A stretch of 31,450 nt of DNA from Acanthaster planci (Eukaryota > Echinodermata > Asteroidea > Valvatida > Acanthasteridae), in assembly GCF_001949145.1 (NCBI RefSeq), contig NW_019091687.1, forward strand, positions 50,812-82,261, given 5' to 3'. Under the pieces are notes generated by a model that saw only the letters and a list, made by a program, of their open reading frames with translations, was not told where the DNA came from and made no database searches. Made by a program: the position numbers and the translations under genes. Position 1 is the stretch's first letter; each line of letters begins with the position of its first letter. This document shows, piece after piece, positions 12,201 to 24,200 of this stretch.

Positions 12201-15200
12201 TGTTACAGGTTCTGATTAAAATTCAAAATTACATCAAAAGTACATTAAAAAAATAGCAATCACAAACACGTTAATCACTAATAATTGAAACAAATAAACA
12301 CTTAGACAAATAGAATAGCTCAAAAGTACTTCAGCAAGTTGAACTATGTAAGATTTCTCTATTTTCGTAATTATCGATTTTCGGAATTTCGTAAGCAACA
12401 AGAAGGCCAGTGTACATTCTGGAATTATGAATCTAATAGGTTAATGTAAAATGGAATAGGGCAATTCTTAAATCGGTTAGTCCAACAGGGTAGCAGTGAA
12501 ATAAAACGAGAGTTACGCAACTCCCTGCCGTGAATGTTTTTCCTTACAGGAGGAATAAGGTTATCAGTTTGTTTACACTTAGACAAAGACTCAGCAAATT
12601 TACAACAGCATGCCTGCTGACGGTCAGCAAGGGTTTCAATGCCACACATCACCATAACATCCTGATATGAATTATAATTATGACAAAACATAATTTTACA
12701 TGCTCTTTTTTGCCATTTTTCTAAAATATGAACTTGTTCTTTGGTAAGTGAAGAATTCCACACAACGTCAGCATATTCTATCATATTAATGTTATTACTT
12801 GAGCTTACTAATTTGTATTTATGTCAAATGAAAGCTACTCTTGTCTCCTGTGCATCATTGTACAGACCATAACATGCCCACCGTTTGTTACTTGATTTCA
12901 GTGTTCACGGGTCAAGATACTGAACCTCCTGTCATTAGCGGCTGTCCACCNNNNNNNNNNNNNNNNNNNNNNNNNNNNNNNNNNNNNNNNNNNNNNNNNN
13001 NNNNNNNNNNNNNNNNNNNNNNNNNNNNNNNNNNNNNNNNNNNNNNNNNNNNNNNNNNNNNNNNNNNNNNNNNNNNNNNNNNNNNNNNNNNNNNNNNNNN
13101 NNNNNNNNNNNNNNNNNNNNNNNNNNNNNNNNNNNNNNNNNNNNNNNNNNNNNNNNNNNNNNNNNNNNNNNNNNNNNNNNNNNNNNNNNNNNNNNNNNNN
13201 NNNNNNNNNNNNNNNNNNNNNNNNNNNNNNNNNNNNNNNNNNNNNNNNNNNNNNNNNNNNNNNNNNNNNNNNNNNNNNNNNNNNNNNNNNNNNNNNNNNN
13301 NNNNNNNNNNNNNNNNNNNNNNNNNNNNNNNNNNNNNNNNNNNNNNNNNNNNNNNNNNNNNNNNNNNNNNNNNNNNNNNNNNNNNNNNNNNNNNNNNNNN
13401 NNNNNNNNNNNNNNNNNNNNNNNNNNNNNNNNNNNNNNNNNNNNNNNNNNNNNNNNNNNNNNNNNNNNNNNNNNNNNNNNNNNNNNNNNNNNNNNNNNNN
13501 NNNNNNNNNNNNNNNNNNNNNNNNNNNNNNNNNNNNNNNNNNNNNNNNNNNNNNNNNNNNNNNNNNNNNNNNNNNNNNNNNNNNNNNNNNNNNNNNNNNN
13601 NNNNNNNNNNNNNNNNNNNNNNNNNNNNNNNNNNNNNNNNNNNNNNNNNNNNNNNNNNNNNNNNNNNNNNNNNNNNNNNNNNNNNNGAGGTATAGCAGCA
13701 GAGTCTTTAGTCTGGGGAATTCAAATCGTTATGTTTATGTGCAATCAGATAACTCAGTGTACCAGATTTTATTCAAATTCAACTGGCAAATGGCTTTTTG
13801 AGTGTCTAAAAATTTTAAAGGGTTGGGTGCTTTCCCATCAGGGAAATTTCTTGTTTTTAATGTCAGCTACAGATTAGGAATGCATTCTGTCTCTCAACTA
13901 GAGAATGTTTGCACTTTCACTCTTACTAATGTTCTCCTTCACTGTTATTTATTTCTAAAACTGATTCTGCATCACAGCACTCTGGACTTATGAAGAGTGT
14001 TTAGGTTAAAATGGTTGCTCGTCACCATGGTCAGTTGTAAAACTAAAAATGAATTGAGTGTTCCAACACCATTTTTATACCGGAAGTTCCACCTGAAGTG
14101 ATTTAACTTGGTTTCTCTGGGTCATATAGAACTTCTCATTGAATTCAGCTGGCACTAGATCCTGAACATGTACAAAGCTGCTAGACACTCGTCACGTTCA
14201 TGCTTCTGAACATGTGAAGCGTTTGCACGGCTGGAATAGACTCTTTGGGTGGGGAAGAAAAATTGATGAAATAAAAATTGGGATTATTTCATTGAATTGT
14301 TTTCAGGTTGAATTTCTTGGAATGTAAGGAACCCGGAAGTGCAAACAAAGAACTTGATTTTGCTTTTGCAGTGCTTCACACGCAGAATGATTCCCTTTAT
14401 GCCAGAGCTACGTTTAAGATATTAGTTTGGTTTTTAATAAATCCTCACAAGAAGGCAATTTTGACAAGGGTGGAGCTCATCAATTCCTGAAGCTTTAATT
14501 GTATCTGGATATTGATCATTGAAAAAAGAGGATAAACTACAGCTCGAGGTTCAGCATTCATTGTGATACCAGATGACACTGTCATAATGGAAGTAGAGAC
14601 CCAACACAATGATTGTTCTTGCAGAGTTTGCGCAGGGATTTACTGCTGCCATTTGCTCATCTCAGTACTGACCTGTTTTTTGTCACTATGGGAAGCCTCT
14701 GCCATGATGAACTCTTGAAGTGCTCCTTACCATTGCTTTAGATCGATGATAAAAAAATGAAATCCGAAGATTGGCAGAGTGGAAATGCAACTCATGAATG
14801 ATAAAAATCACACACGTGTACATGTACATGTACGTGTGATAACATGGAATCCATGCAACTGTATGCAGTGTGCTGAACTACCAGGCCTGTTTACCGACAA
14901 AAGCATGTTACAGAAAACCTGTTATTTAACTCTGAGTCAACTGAATTGGTTAAAACTGGAAGTATTTGCAAAAAATGGGAAGCATTCTAGCTAAAACCAC
15001 GAACACTTCTCTCAGTGTTGAAACCGTTTTGGTGAAGAACTAAACACAGCCTCTGAGGTGTTTAAATTCACTTCTATAGCAGTAACATAAAACCAAGGAA
15101 ATTGCATCAAATTATTTAGCTGAACTAATGCTTTAAGCAAATTTAAAAATGGGGTCTGAATGTACACTATTTGGACCAAGTGTTGATATAAATGCAGAGC

Positions 15201-18200
15201 TTTGACAGGTATTTCCTGTGGTTATCAATTTGGATTTTTTTCCCTTTTCTCCAGGAGGTGTGGTTGACACCATTCCCCCAGTGGTCAGCGGCTGTCCCAC
15301 TGCAGGTGTGCCTGTAACAGCCCCTGCCGGTGCTACCTCAGCAGTTGCCAGTTGGGTAGAGCCGACGGCAGTTGACAATTCTGGAGGAACTGTGACAGTC
15401 ACGTCCAACCGCTCACCAGACCAAAGCTTCCCGCTTGGAACGACACAAGTGACGTACACCTTCACTGATCCATCTCAGAACACTGCAACGTGCACCTTCA
15501 CTGTCACTGTGACAGGTGAGTGTGTTATACAGTTGATCCCCTAACATGGCGCACTTCAACTTACACTTGACTTTCCTCCTACTTTTTTTGCCAAACCGCT
15601 CGTTGAAAACCTGACATCCTTTTTGTTTAAGGACTAGTGCTACAATCTTCATATTGCACGCTGTTGAATTTTTGTAAACAAAGATACAGCTGAGTGTTTC
15701 CTAATGGGGTGCACTTGAAAAAAATCTCAGAACATCCCAGATATACATTTAAGGTGGTAAATTCCACACACTGTTATCACCTCTTGCACAACTAACCACA
15801 CGTGTGCTGGAAAATTATTTTCAAAGATTTGGGCACTTGTTAAAAGAGTTCATGATGTGCTTCAGAAAAAAAAAAACCTGAAAACCGAGCCAAAACAAAA
15901 TGTCATGAGAACTTTGTAGTGGGTGAGTTAAAATTGAGGTTAGGAATTTGATGACATTTCACTTAAAAAATGAAATTTAAGGTAAAAATGTTAAGCTCTG
16001 TCAAGGCACCAAAGGCGAAAAATCAAAATGTGCCATATCAGAGAGCATATCAGAGAGTATTCCACCAATACAGTAAGTTTGGCAATTTGTGATTTGAGGA
16101 TACTGGGCAAGTAGGTGGTTGTTTCTTATTAAGACTGCGATAAAAGTTGTTCTGAGAATATCAGTCTCAAAAGAGGTTTAAAAAATGTCCCTACAGTTCC
16201 ATATCTTCATGTCATTACACATACTCAGTAACCTCAGACATCATTACATAAACTCCACAACCTTACACTTTTGCTTAAAATACTTGTTTGCATCAGTGTA
16301 CGGACTATAACATGCCCATTGTTTGTTACTTGATTTCAGTGTTCACCGGTCAAGATACAGAACCTCCTGTCATTAATGGCTGTCCAACNTAACATTGTTG
16401 TTGGACCCGATCCTGGACAAAACTTTGCCACTGTAACTTGGACAGCACCCACAGCAGTAGATAACAGTGGAGTTGCTCCAACTGTACTAAATGATTTCAA
16501 TCCTGGAGACAGATTTAATATCAACAGTGTCACCCAAGTCACTTACACCTTCTATGATGCACGCTTCAATTTTGCCCAGTGTATATTCACGGTCAGCGTC
16601 ACAGGTATGGAAACAAGATTGAGTTTTCGTCTTATATCAAGTGGTTTCTCATGTGGCCATTTAAGAATTATTGCTTGTTATGAAAAGGCAGCTCACAAAT
16701 TGTACAATTTTTGTTTCCACCCAAATCTGAACAGATGGTAGTGGAGGTGATATGACACCCCCAGTAGTCAGTGGTTGCCCAGATCCATTGACAGTATCCG
16801 CTGCATCTGGTGCTACATCAGCAGTGGTATCTTGGACTGAACCTACAGCAACAGACAATTCTGGAGGAACTGTCACCCGGACATCCAACCGTTCACCAGG
16901 CCAAAGCTTCCCAATTGGAATGACCACGGTTCAGTACACCTTCACTGATCCATCTGGCAATCAGGCCACTTGTATCTTCATGGTCATAGTTCAAGGTAAG
17001 ACACATTAAAGGAATATTTCTGGTTGACTAAGCATGCCGAAGTAAAAGTTTGGGACCAGTTGCATAAGTTGTCTTTTTCAACAAATGCATTTATAACATT
17101 CAATGCGCATGCAGAATGGTTCACTCAAAATAGAGAAACCACCACAAGATTCATAGAATCAGCGTAGAATTTTAACGTTTCAACTTCATACAGATGTGTA
17201 ATACGAGATTATAGACTTGTTTAACAAACACTTCCAAAAAATTCTTCCTCTGTTCACTTAAGTTTATGTGTTAGAGCAGCTGACAATTTAATGACATTTC
17301 ATGACAGTTGTCAATGGCTTTTAGACAGCCAACATAGAGCAAAACCTGCAAATTAGTTGTCTAATATTTTGACAGAGGAAAAAAAACGAGGAATATAGCC
17401 TTGCACATCTTTGAATGGAATTTTTGTTGACAGTCAGTGGCGATAGGACGCCCCCAGTTGTCAGTGGTTGTCCCACTGTGGGGCTGACAGTAAGAGTTCC
17501 GATGGGTTCAACTACCGGTCAAGTGACCTGGACGGAGCCAACAGCCACCGACAGTTCAGGAGGAATGGTGACGGTCGTGTCCAACTACTCACCAGGCCAA
17601 AGCTTTCCCACTGGAATCACACAAGTGACGTACACCTTCACTGATCCATCTCAGAACAGTGCAACCTGCACCTTCACTGTCAACGTCATAGGTAAGGTTT
17701 TCTATCTGGTGAAAGTGTACCCTTGTTTTTAAATGCACGCAAAGAACATAAGAACATACTTATCGGGTGTTTTCTGGGATATCGGAACGAATGGAAAGAA
17801 AGCAACAGAGGATATGTTTTACTTAACATATATATCAAAAAGAGATTATTCAATCTATTTATTCATCAGGTGGGTGAATGACATTTCACTTGCAGATTTG
17901 AACAAGGGATTAAAAGTAATAAGGCAGCTTTAGACTCTTATGCTTGCAATGAAATAGGGGCCTTAGATGACAGTGGACCAAGCTTAAAGCTTGTGGTAGG
18001 TTTAGACTGAACCCAGCACACTTTTGTTCCCATTCCTGAACACCTTTTTGGGGTGGAAAGATTGAAATAAGTTGACAAATTTATATTTTGCCCAAAGATT
18101 TTAACAGGTTGTTCAATTTAACCTTGTGGTTCGCAAGACAATCCCCAAGCCATATCTATGGCCGGTGCTTAGCATGCGCGCAACAAAACTACTCTCTTCG

Positions 18201-21200
18201 TTTGGAAATGGGGTTGCGTGATGTTGCGTGCTGTGTTGTAGAATGTAGTAGAGCAGGTGTAGAGGGAACGTCCAGCTGCGAAAAGCGGACTCCTTGGTAA
18301 CGTGAAGACGATTGTCATAGATGAGGTTAGAGTCCATGAGATAGACGTCAAATATCATATGAAATGGGAATAGTGTTTCAAACCAGGGCCCAATTTCACA
18401 GAGCTGCTTAACAGTTTGCAGAAGTGTCATGCTAATTTTGGCAGAAAAATTTGCTAACTTTGAGCCCGCAGCGTATCCAGCTTTTGGTGTTGGGGAGGGG
18501 GCAAACTCATACACAGATGCAACTGCGGGCTCATTCAACGTGATGTTGGGGAGAAAAAATAAAATGATGCTGTTTTCTTGTTTTTTCTTGGCTAATATTT
18601 GATGAATAAATATATAGATTACTTTCTTTCCTACTCACCTCTGAAGTATTATTTGTAAAAAGAAAAAAAAATCCAGGGAGGGGGTCAGTTGCCCCCCTGT
18701 CCACCCCGCTGGGTACGCCACTACCTTGAGCACTGGTCATGGTAGTGCCTGGCGTGGTTGGGCTAATGGTTGTGCGCACATAGAGATATCTATTGTCACA
18801 TCACCAAGTTTAAGCAAACTTTTCCCTCCAAGGTTAGCATGCCTTTTGCTCTGCCTACTGCTTACTGTCTCCATGAAATACATGGAGCGTCTGTTGGCGT
18901 GAAATTGTGTGCTAAGCAGCCCTGTGAAATTAGGCCCAGTCGGTATGTTTATCATTGGATAAAAAGTACTGGCTCAGTCGGGGAGAAAAGCAACTAAGGT
19001 ATGCATGAATATATTTGGACAGCTCTGGAAAGGAAAGGTTCACAGATACGCAATGAACTTTATTCTTTCAGGTTTATTTCTATACTTCTAAATAATACAG
19101 AAGTTAACAAAACAAACTTATAATAGTATGGGGGAGGTCAGATAAAAAGCTGAAGCTTGCACTGGGTCTGCCCCCCGTAAGGAGAATGTATAATGTGTTT
19201 TCATAATTCTCTGGACAAAATGTGATACAGAAGTGTCAAGTTCTTCATCACTTAAGTTAAGTTTGATATGTTAATATGTAGGGAATAACCATCCTAATTC
19301 CTAGTTTACAACTATAGTTATAACTTTGTCTGACATTATCGCAGTAATATTATTTCATAAATTGTCATTGTCATTAACCGCCACATTGAATAGAAGTTTT
19401 TATAATACCTTTTATAAGTTGCAGTTGACTTCTTGTTCTGATTTTGTTACAAAGGATTGGTCCCAGTAGCTCATAGTTGAGGGGTGCAGAGATGTTCTAA
19501 ATTTGAGATGAAACTTACTTGGTGGCCTAGTGTTATAATTGTGAATATCAGGGAGGAATGTCGCGAATACTTGTTCTTTTTGGCCTTGCCAACCAGACCC
19601 AATCACTTATTATTTCGATGTTTGGTGCACATTTCAACAGTTGATGAGCGCCCTCCTGTCATCAGCGGCTGTCCTGGAGTGGCCTCTGGGGTTGCCCAAG
19701 GCGGCTCTAGCACCGGTACCGCCACCTGGACCGAGCCGACGGCTGCCGACGATGACAACCTGCCGGTGCGAGTGGCCCGAACCCACGCTCCCGGCAGCAG
19801 CTTCCTGGTCGGCATCACCACTGTCCGTTACATATTCACAGATTCGGCTGGAAACCAGGCCATCTGCACAATAACTGTCACCATCACACAAGACGGTATG
19901 GCACTGACACACAATAGGAGTCATCATCACTAGTGTTAAAAGCAGTCATTGATAAATTTGTTGGGTGTTGACGGGAATGGTTTCTTTCCTTCACCATGCT
20001 GGGTGGTAACAGTGTATGTCACAGAAAAAGAATTGCATCTCGCATCTAGGCACACTACTTGTGTTTAACATGAGTACATTTCAGAGACCGTAAACAGAAG
20101 GAGCACAACCCGTGTTTGAGTGAGAGCATACCGTTGATTGTTCTCAAGATGTGATCTGAGAAAAATATGCACACAACAGCCTCCTGCGCGTAATTAGGTT
20201 CTGAGTCAGAAAGTCCAATCAGGTCTAAAGATTACAAATTTCCAAAGGTTTGGTTCAGTGATGTTACTTAATCTTAAAAAAAAAGGAAACAAAATACCCC
20301 TATGGTAAAGTTATGGTACGTTCCTATCGTGAGCAGTTGTAAACAATCTCCTGATGTAGAGAATGGCATGGGCATGGCACATGGCCGGCCGGTTCTTTAT
20401 CAACAATTTATGACTGGTTCCTGACCAAAAGGAATGGCTTTGTTGTCCAAGTATTTAGGAATTGGTAATAAATCTGAGGGTGGTAGTTCAGATGCTTCCT
20501 CCCTTCTGTCAAGGACTTGAACCCTCATCACAACAGTCCATGATAAAGGCAACTCTTGTTGGTGCCATATCGGACATTTATGATTACGCTTTCCCAGAAT
20601 TCAGTGCTAACATATCGGTAAAGAAAAGAGTTGCAGTAGTCATTTCTTGAGTCTGAAACCCAGACTTTTTGAACATGAGCACGTAAATCTTCTTAATCAT
20701 CATGATAACCGATTCATCTCTTTCATTTTGCACTCAGTCGGGGATGTCACCCCTCCAACCATCACCTGCCCTGCAGACGTAGTGGGTTATGTCAGGTTCA
20801 TTCAGCAGACCCTTCCGGTGTCCTGGTCCGCTCCGCAAGCTGTGGATAACAGTGGCATCCCACCCGTGATCACCTCCAACCCCTTCTATCCCAGCCCTTC
20901 GGGAGTCTTTGATTTTGGCGTATATTCTATCGTCTACACAGCCAGAGATGAATCTGGGAATGCGGCTTCCTGCACATTAACCATCACAATTGTCCGTTAG
21001 TACTTTTTTGGAGTTTGCCACCAAGAGAGTTTGTAAAACTGTAGAGAGTAGAGGAAATTTCCATTTGAGCATGCTGTTTTTTCTGTTTTCACATATCCTA
21101 CAATTATTTTGTTGAGTCAAGTGTGGTCCAAACGCAGCTGCTTTTGGTCGGCAAAACACAGTCGGAAACTGTCACACCTCTGACGGTAACTTTCTGGGGA

Positions 21201-24200
21201 ATTTTAACTCCTAAACAAACTTTGGGGGAACAGTTTTGAAAAAATTTATGTTCAAATTGAAGTTGCTCGTGGAAGGGGATGGACAGGAGAGTCATTGCTT
21301 GTATTAACATATTTTATACATGGAAGTACAATACGGCAAGTTCGTTGCGAGCTCTTCGATGTCTCAAAGGTGCATTGTACATGTAGGTACATGTGTGTAC
21401 ATGTTCGAACCTGAACTGAACTGAAGTTCGGCACAAAATTTCTGAACCGTTTCCGAACTGTACCCAAACTGAACCTGAGCGCCTACTTGCAGCACTAGTA
21501 AAAAGTACATTTCATTGAAATAAGATCCACCCCGGTCAAAAATGCACTGAGAATGAATACGCTCCCCAAAGACCTCACGCATACGTGTGGTTGAAACATT
21601 CCGTGCAGGTTTTACTGATTGTAGTTTCATCACAGTAGTTCCTAATTTCTTATGTAATTTGCGTAAATTTGTTAGGGGGCGGCATTTAAATGTATCATTT
21701 CCTATTTTACTGAGGTAAGTGGATAAGATCCTACAGCCTGTACATTTGGTTTATCATCTCTGCAGTGGACACCGAAGCTCCCACCATCTCTGGTTGCCCA
21801 ACACAAAGGACGGCAACTTTATCACAGAGTAGCACCAGTGTGGCAGTCATCTGGACAGAGCCGGTCGCCATGGACAACATCGGCATAGCCAACACCCAGA
21901 GCAGTCATCGGCCCGGAGAAAGCTTCAGTGCCGGAGTGACCGAAGTCCTCTACACCTTCTTCGACCGTGCCGGCAATACAGCCAACTGCAGCTTTAACGT
22001 CGTTGTCCAAGGTTTGGAAGTTTGCTGCCTTTCAGCTGACAGTACTGGCATGATTCAAAGTGAACTCCACGTTGCTTATGGTGTGGTCGAAAGGAGGCAT
22101 CAATAGAATAACAAGATCGGAAAAAAAGAGTTCCACATTTATCTGGATGTCAAGGTCCATCCAGATTTCCTTTTTCCCTCCGCTTGTCCTGATTAGGTTA
22201 AATTCTACGTCCCTTGCTGCGGTTTGACCCTCTTGTGTAGCCTACTCATTTGTGAGAACTCTCCTTGTTTTGGAAAATATGGCAAATGCTGCACACTAAT
22301 GGGAGAAGTTGGGGGTGGTCCCTGTTGATTTAGATGTCACAATAACGACAATACACAGCCCACTGTTCTGTGACAGCCGTTTGGTATAAAACACAGCATA
22401 GCTTTTTCTCCACTGCAGAGGGGCCACCAGGGAATTCTGGGAGGGGGGGCACTGTTGCCGGATTCCTCTTTTTACCCAATTCAGCCCCGTACTACTTGGC
22501 CCGAGCAGAACGGTTTCATCATATTTCCCTCCCCCCCATTTTCTCCACAGCTGACACTACTATCAATCCCTGCTCCAGTAACCCTTGCCCTGCATCAGCC
22601 CCCTTCTGCTTCTACACGGCCTCTGAATACCTTTGTCGAAGTAAGCATTGATTTTGATAACGGTAGGCTGAGCGCTTTTCTCGTTTGACAAGGGTGATGT
22701 TTAGTGGAGAGATTCAAATTGCGTTATGGGAAGCACTCTGGCTAAAATAAATAAATTTTGCTTGTTTGTTCTTTTTCTCCGAAGCATAAATTAAAAAAAT
22801 GTTGATTAAACACTGACATTAATTGGTGATTCAGCTATTAAGTTCCTTGAATTCAGACAGAGTATTTATTTAAGCTTTTCAAGAGTATAATATGCAAGCA
22901 AACTGCAGAAGATTTGAGGTCCGTGGGAGAACTTTTACAACCTACAATTACTACAGAAGCAAAATTGGAACCTTTTTTCTTTGCCTTTTGCATATGTTGT
23001 GTCACTTGTTTCATTCAGCTTTGTGGGTGCATTTCATAACGGTAATGGTGTATTGCAATTCTATCTTGACTTGTTTCTATAGCCACGCCAGGTCGAAGAA
23101 AGAGGGACATTAATGACGGTAAGCTTCACTGGTCAGTTCAGTGTTTGTCTCACAATTTGCGAGCAAAACTTTACGTCACTGTGCCGAATTATCCCCCGTC
23201 TGAAGTACTGACACAATGAAAATCCTCAAGAAACATTCAATGGTAGTGGCTGAACTTTCAGGGAAAGAAATGTTGATGGCGTATCATAAAATAAATACAT
23301 GGTAAAAAAAAAGGAATGAGCCCGTATGGTCTTCCTACAGTGCATAGCCAAAATGAAGCTCGTCCAAGGTCATTTGGGAAGAACAATGACTTGTTAATCA
23401 TTATTGTTAAATTGGCTTTTCAGAGAAATTGTACACTGTCCAATGGGAAGAAGTGAAGTCCCACTCAAGTGGCGCTGCAAAGTGTTTTTAATAACTTTGG
23501 ACCCCTCCAAAAATGTGATGCTTCTATAGGCAAACCTTTCTGCGCAAAATGTATGCCACACGGATCTCCAAATATCTGATAACTGGTTGACTGGAATGTG
23601 ATACAATATGAACGATTCACAAAAGTGCGCCACCAAGAGTTTGCAACGCATTGGCCAATCAGAACGCGCGAAATTTGTCGACCCTTTCCAAACGCGCAAT
23701 GGGTCAACAAATTCTGCGCATTGTGATTGGCCAACGCATTACAAACTCTTGGTGGCGCACTATTGTGAAATGACCATATCAGCTGTGTACTATGGCAGTC
23801 CCATGAAGAGATCTATGAAAGCCTGCTTTATTCTGCTGTGTTTAATTACACCCTCGTCTGTGGTAGAAACACAAGGGCCGCTCTGATGTCATTCAAATTG
23901 TGCTGCTGGCTCCAGTGGATTGTGCAAAATTAGCGTATTCCTGTGCTTGATGTGCACGAAAGAGCGCATGTATGCGGTGCGATGCAATCACTCCAAGACG
24001 GATCATTGATTTGGAAACGTCTCCCTCTCTTGGATGGACTGGGGCCCTAGATCAGTGAGCGCTTCCGAACTGGGGGAAACGAGTGTGCTGTTATCGAGCG
24101 TAACATTATTACACCATTGTCGCAGATCACGGTCCGTGCGAGCATGGAGGGGTACTGGTTGAGGTCAGCACAGATCCCCCTAGTTTCCACTGTGCCTGCC

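Larger units (their letters stand above)
19896..22550. other. Introns flanking HYR modules 12 and 13
   Basis: Outside the two HYR exons these intervals hold no further exon that I can support. Near 21375-21470 there is cryptic simple sequence rich in GTACATG and CTGAACTGAA. Confidence 0.5.

Noticed and set aside
12841-13695. 284-codon open frame across the run of N
   Set aside because: Unknown bases translate without stops, so the length is meaningless; only the first part is a real exon.
18113-18538. 141-codon minus-strand open frame
   Set aside because: It crosses the end of an inverted-repeat element, has no recognisable domain and lies within an intron of the plus-strand gene.
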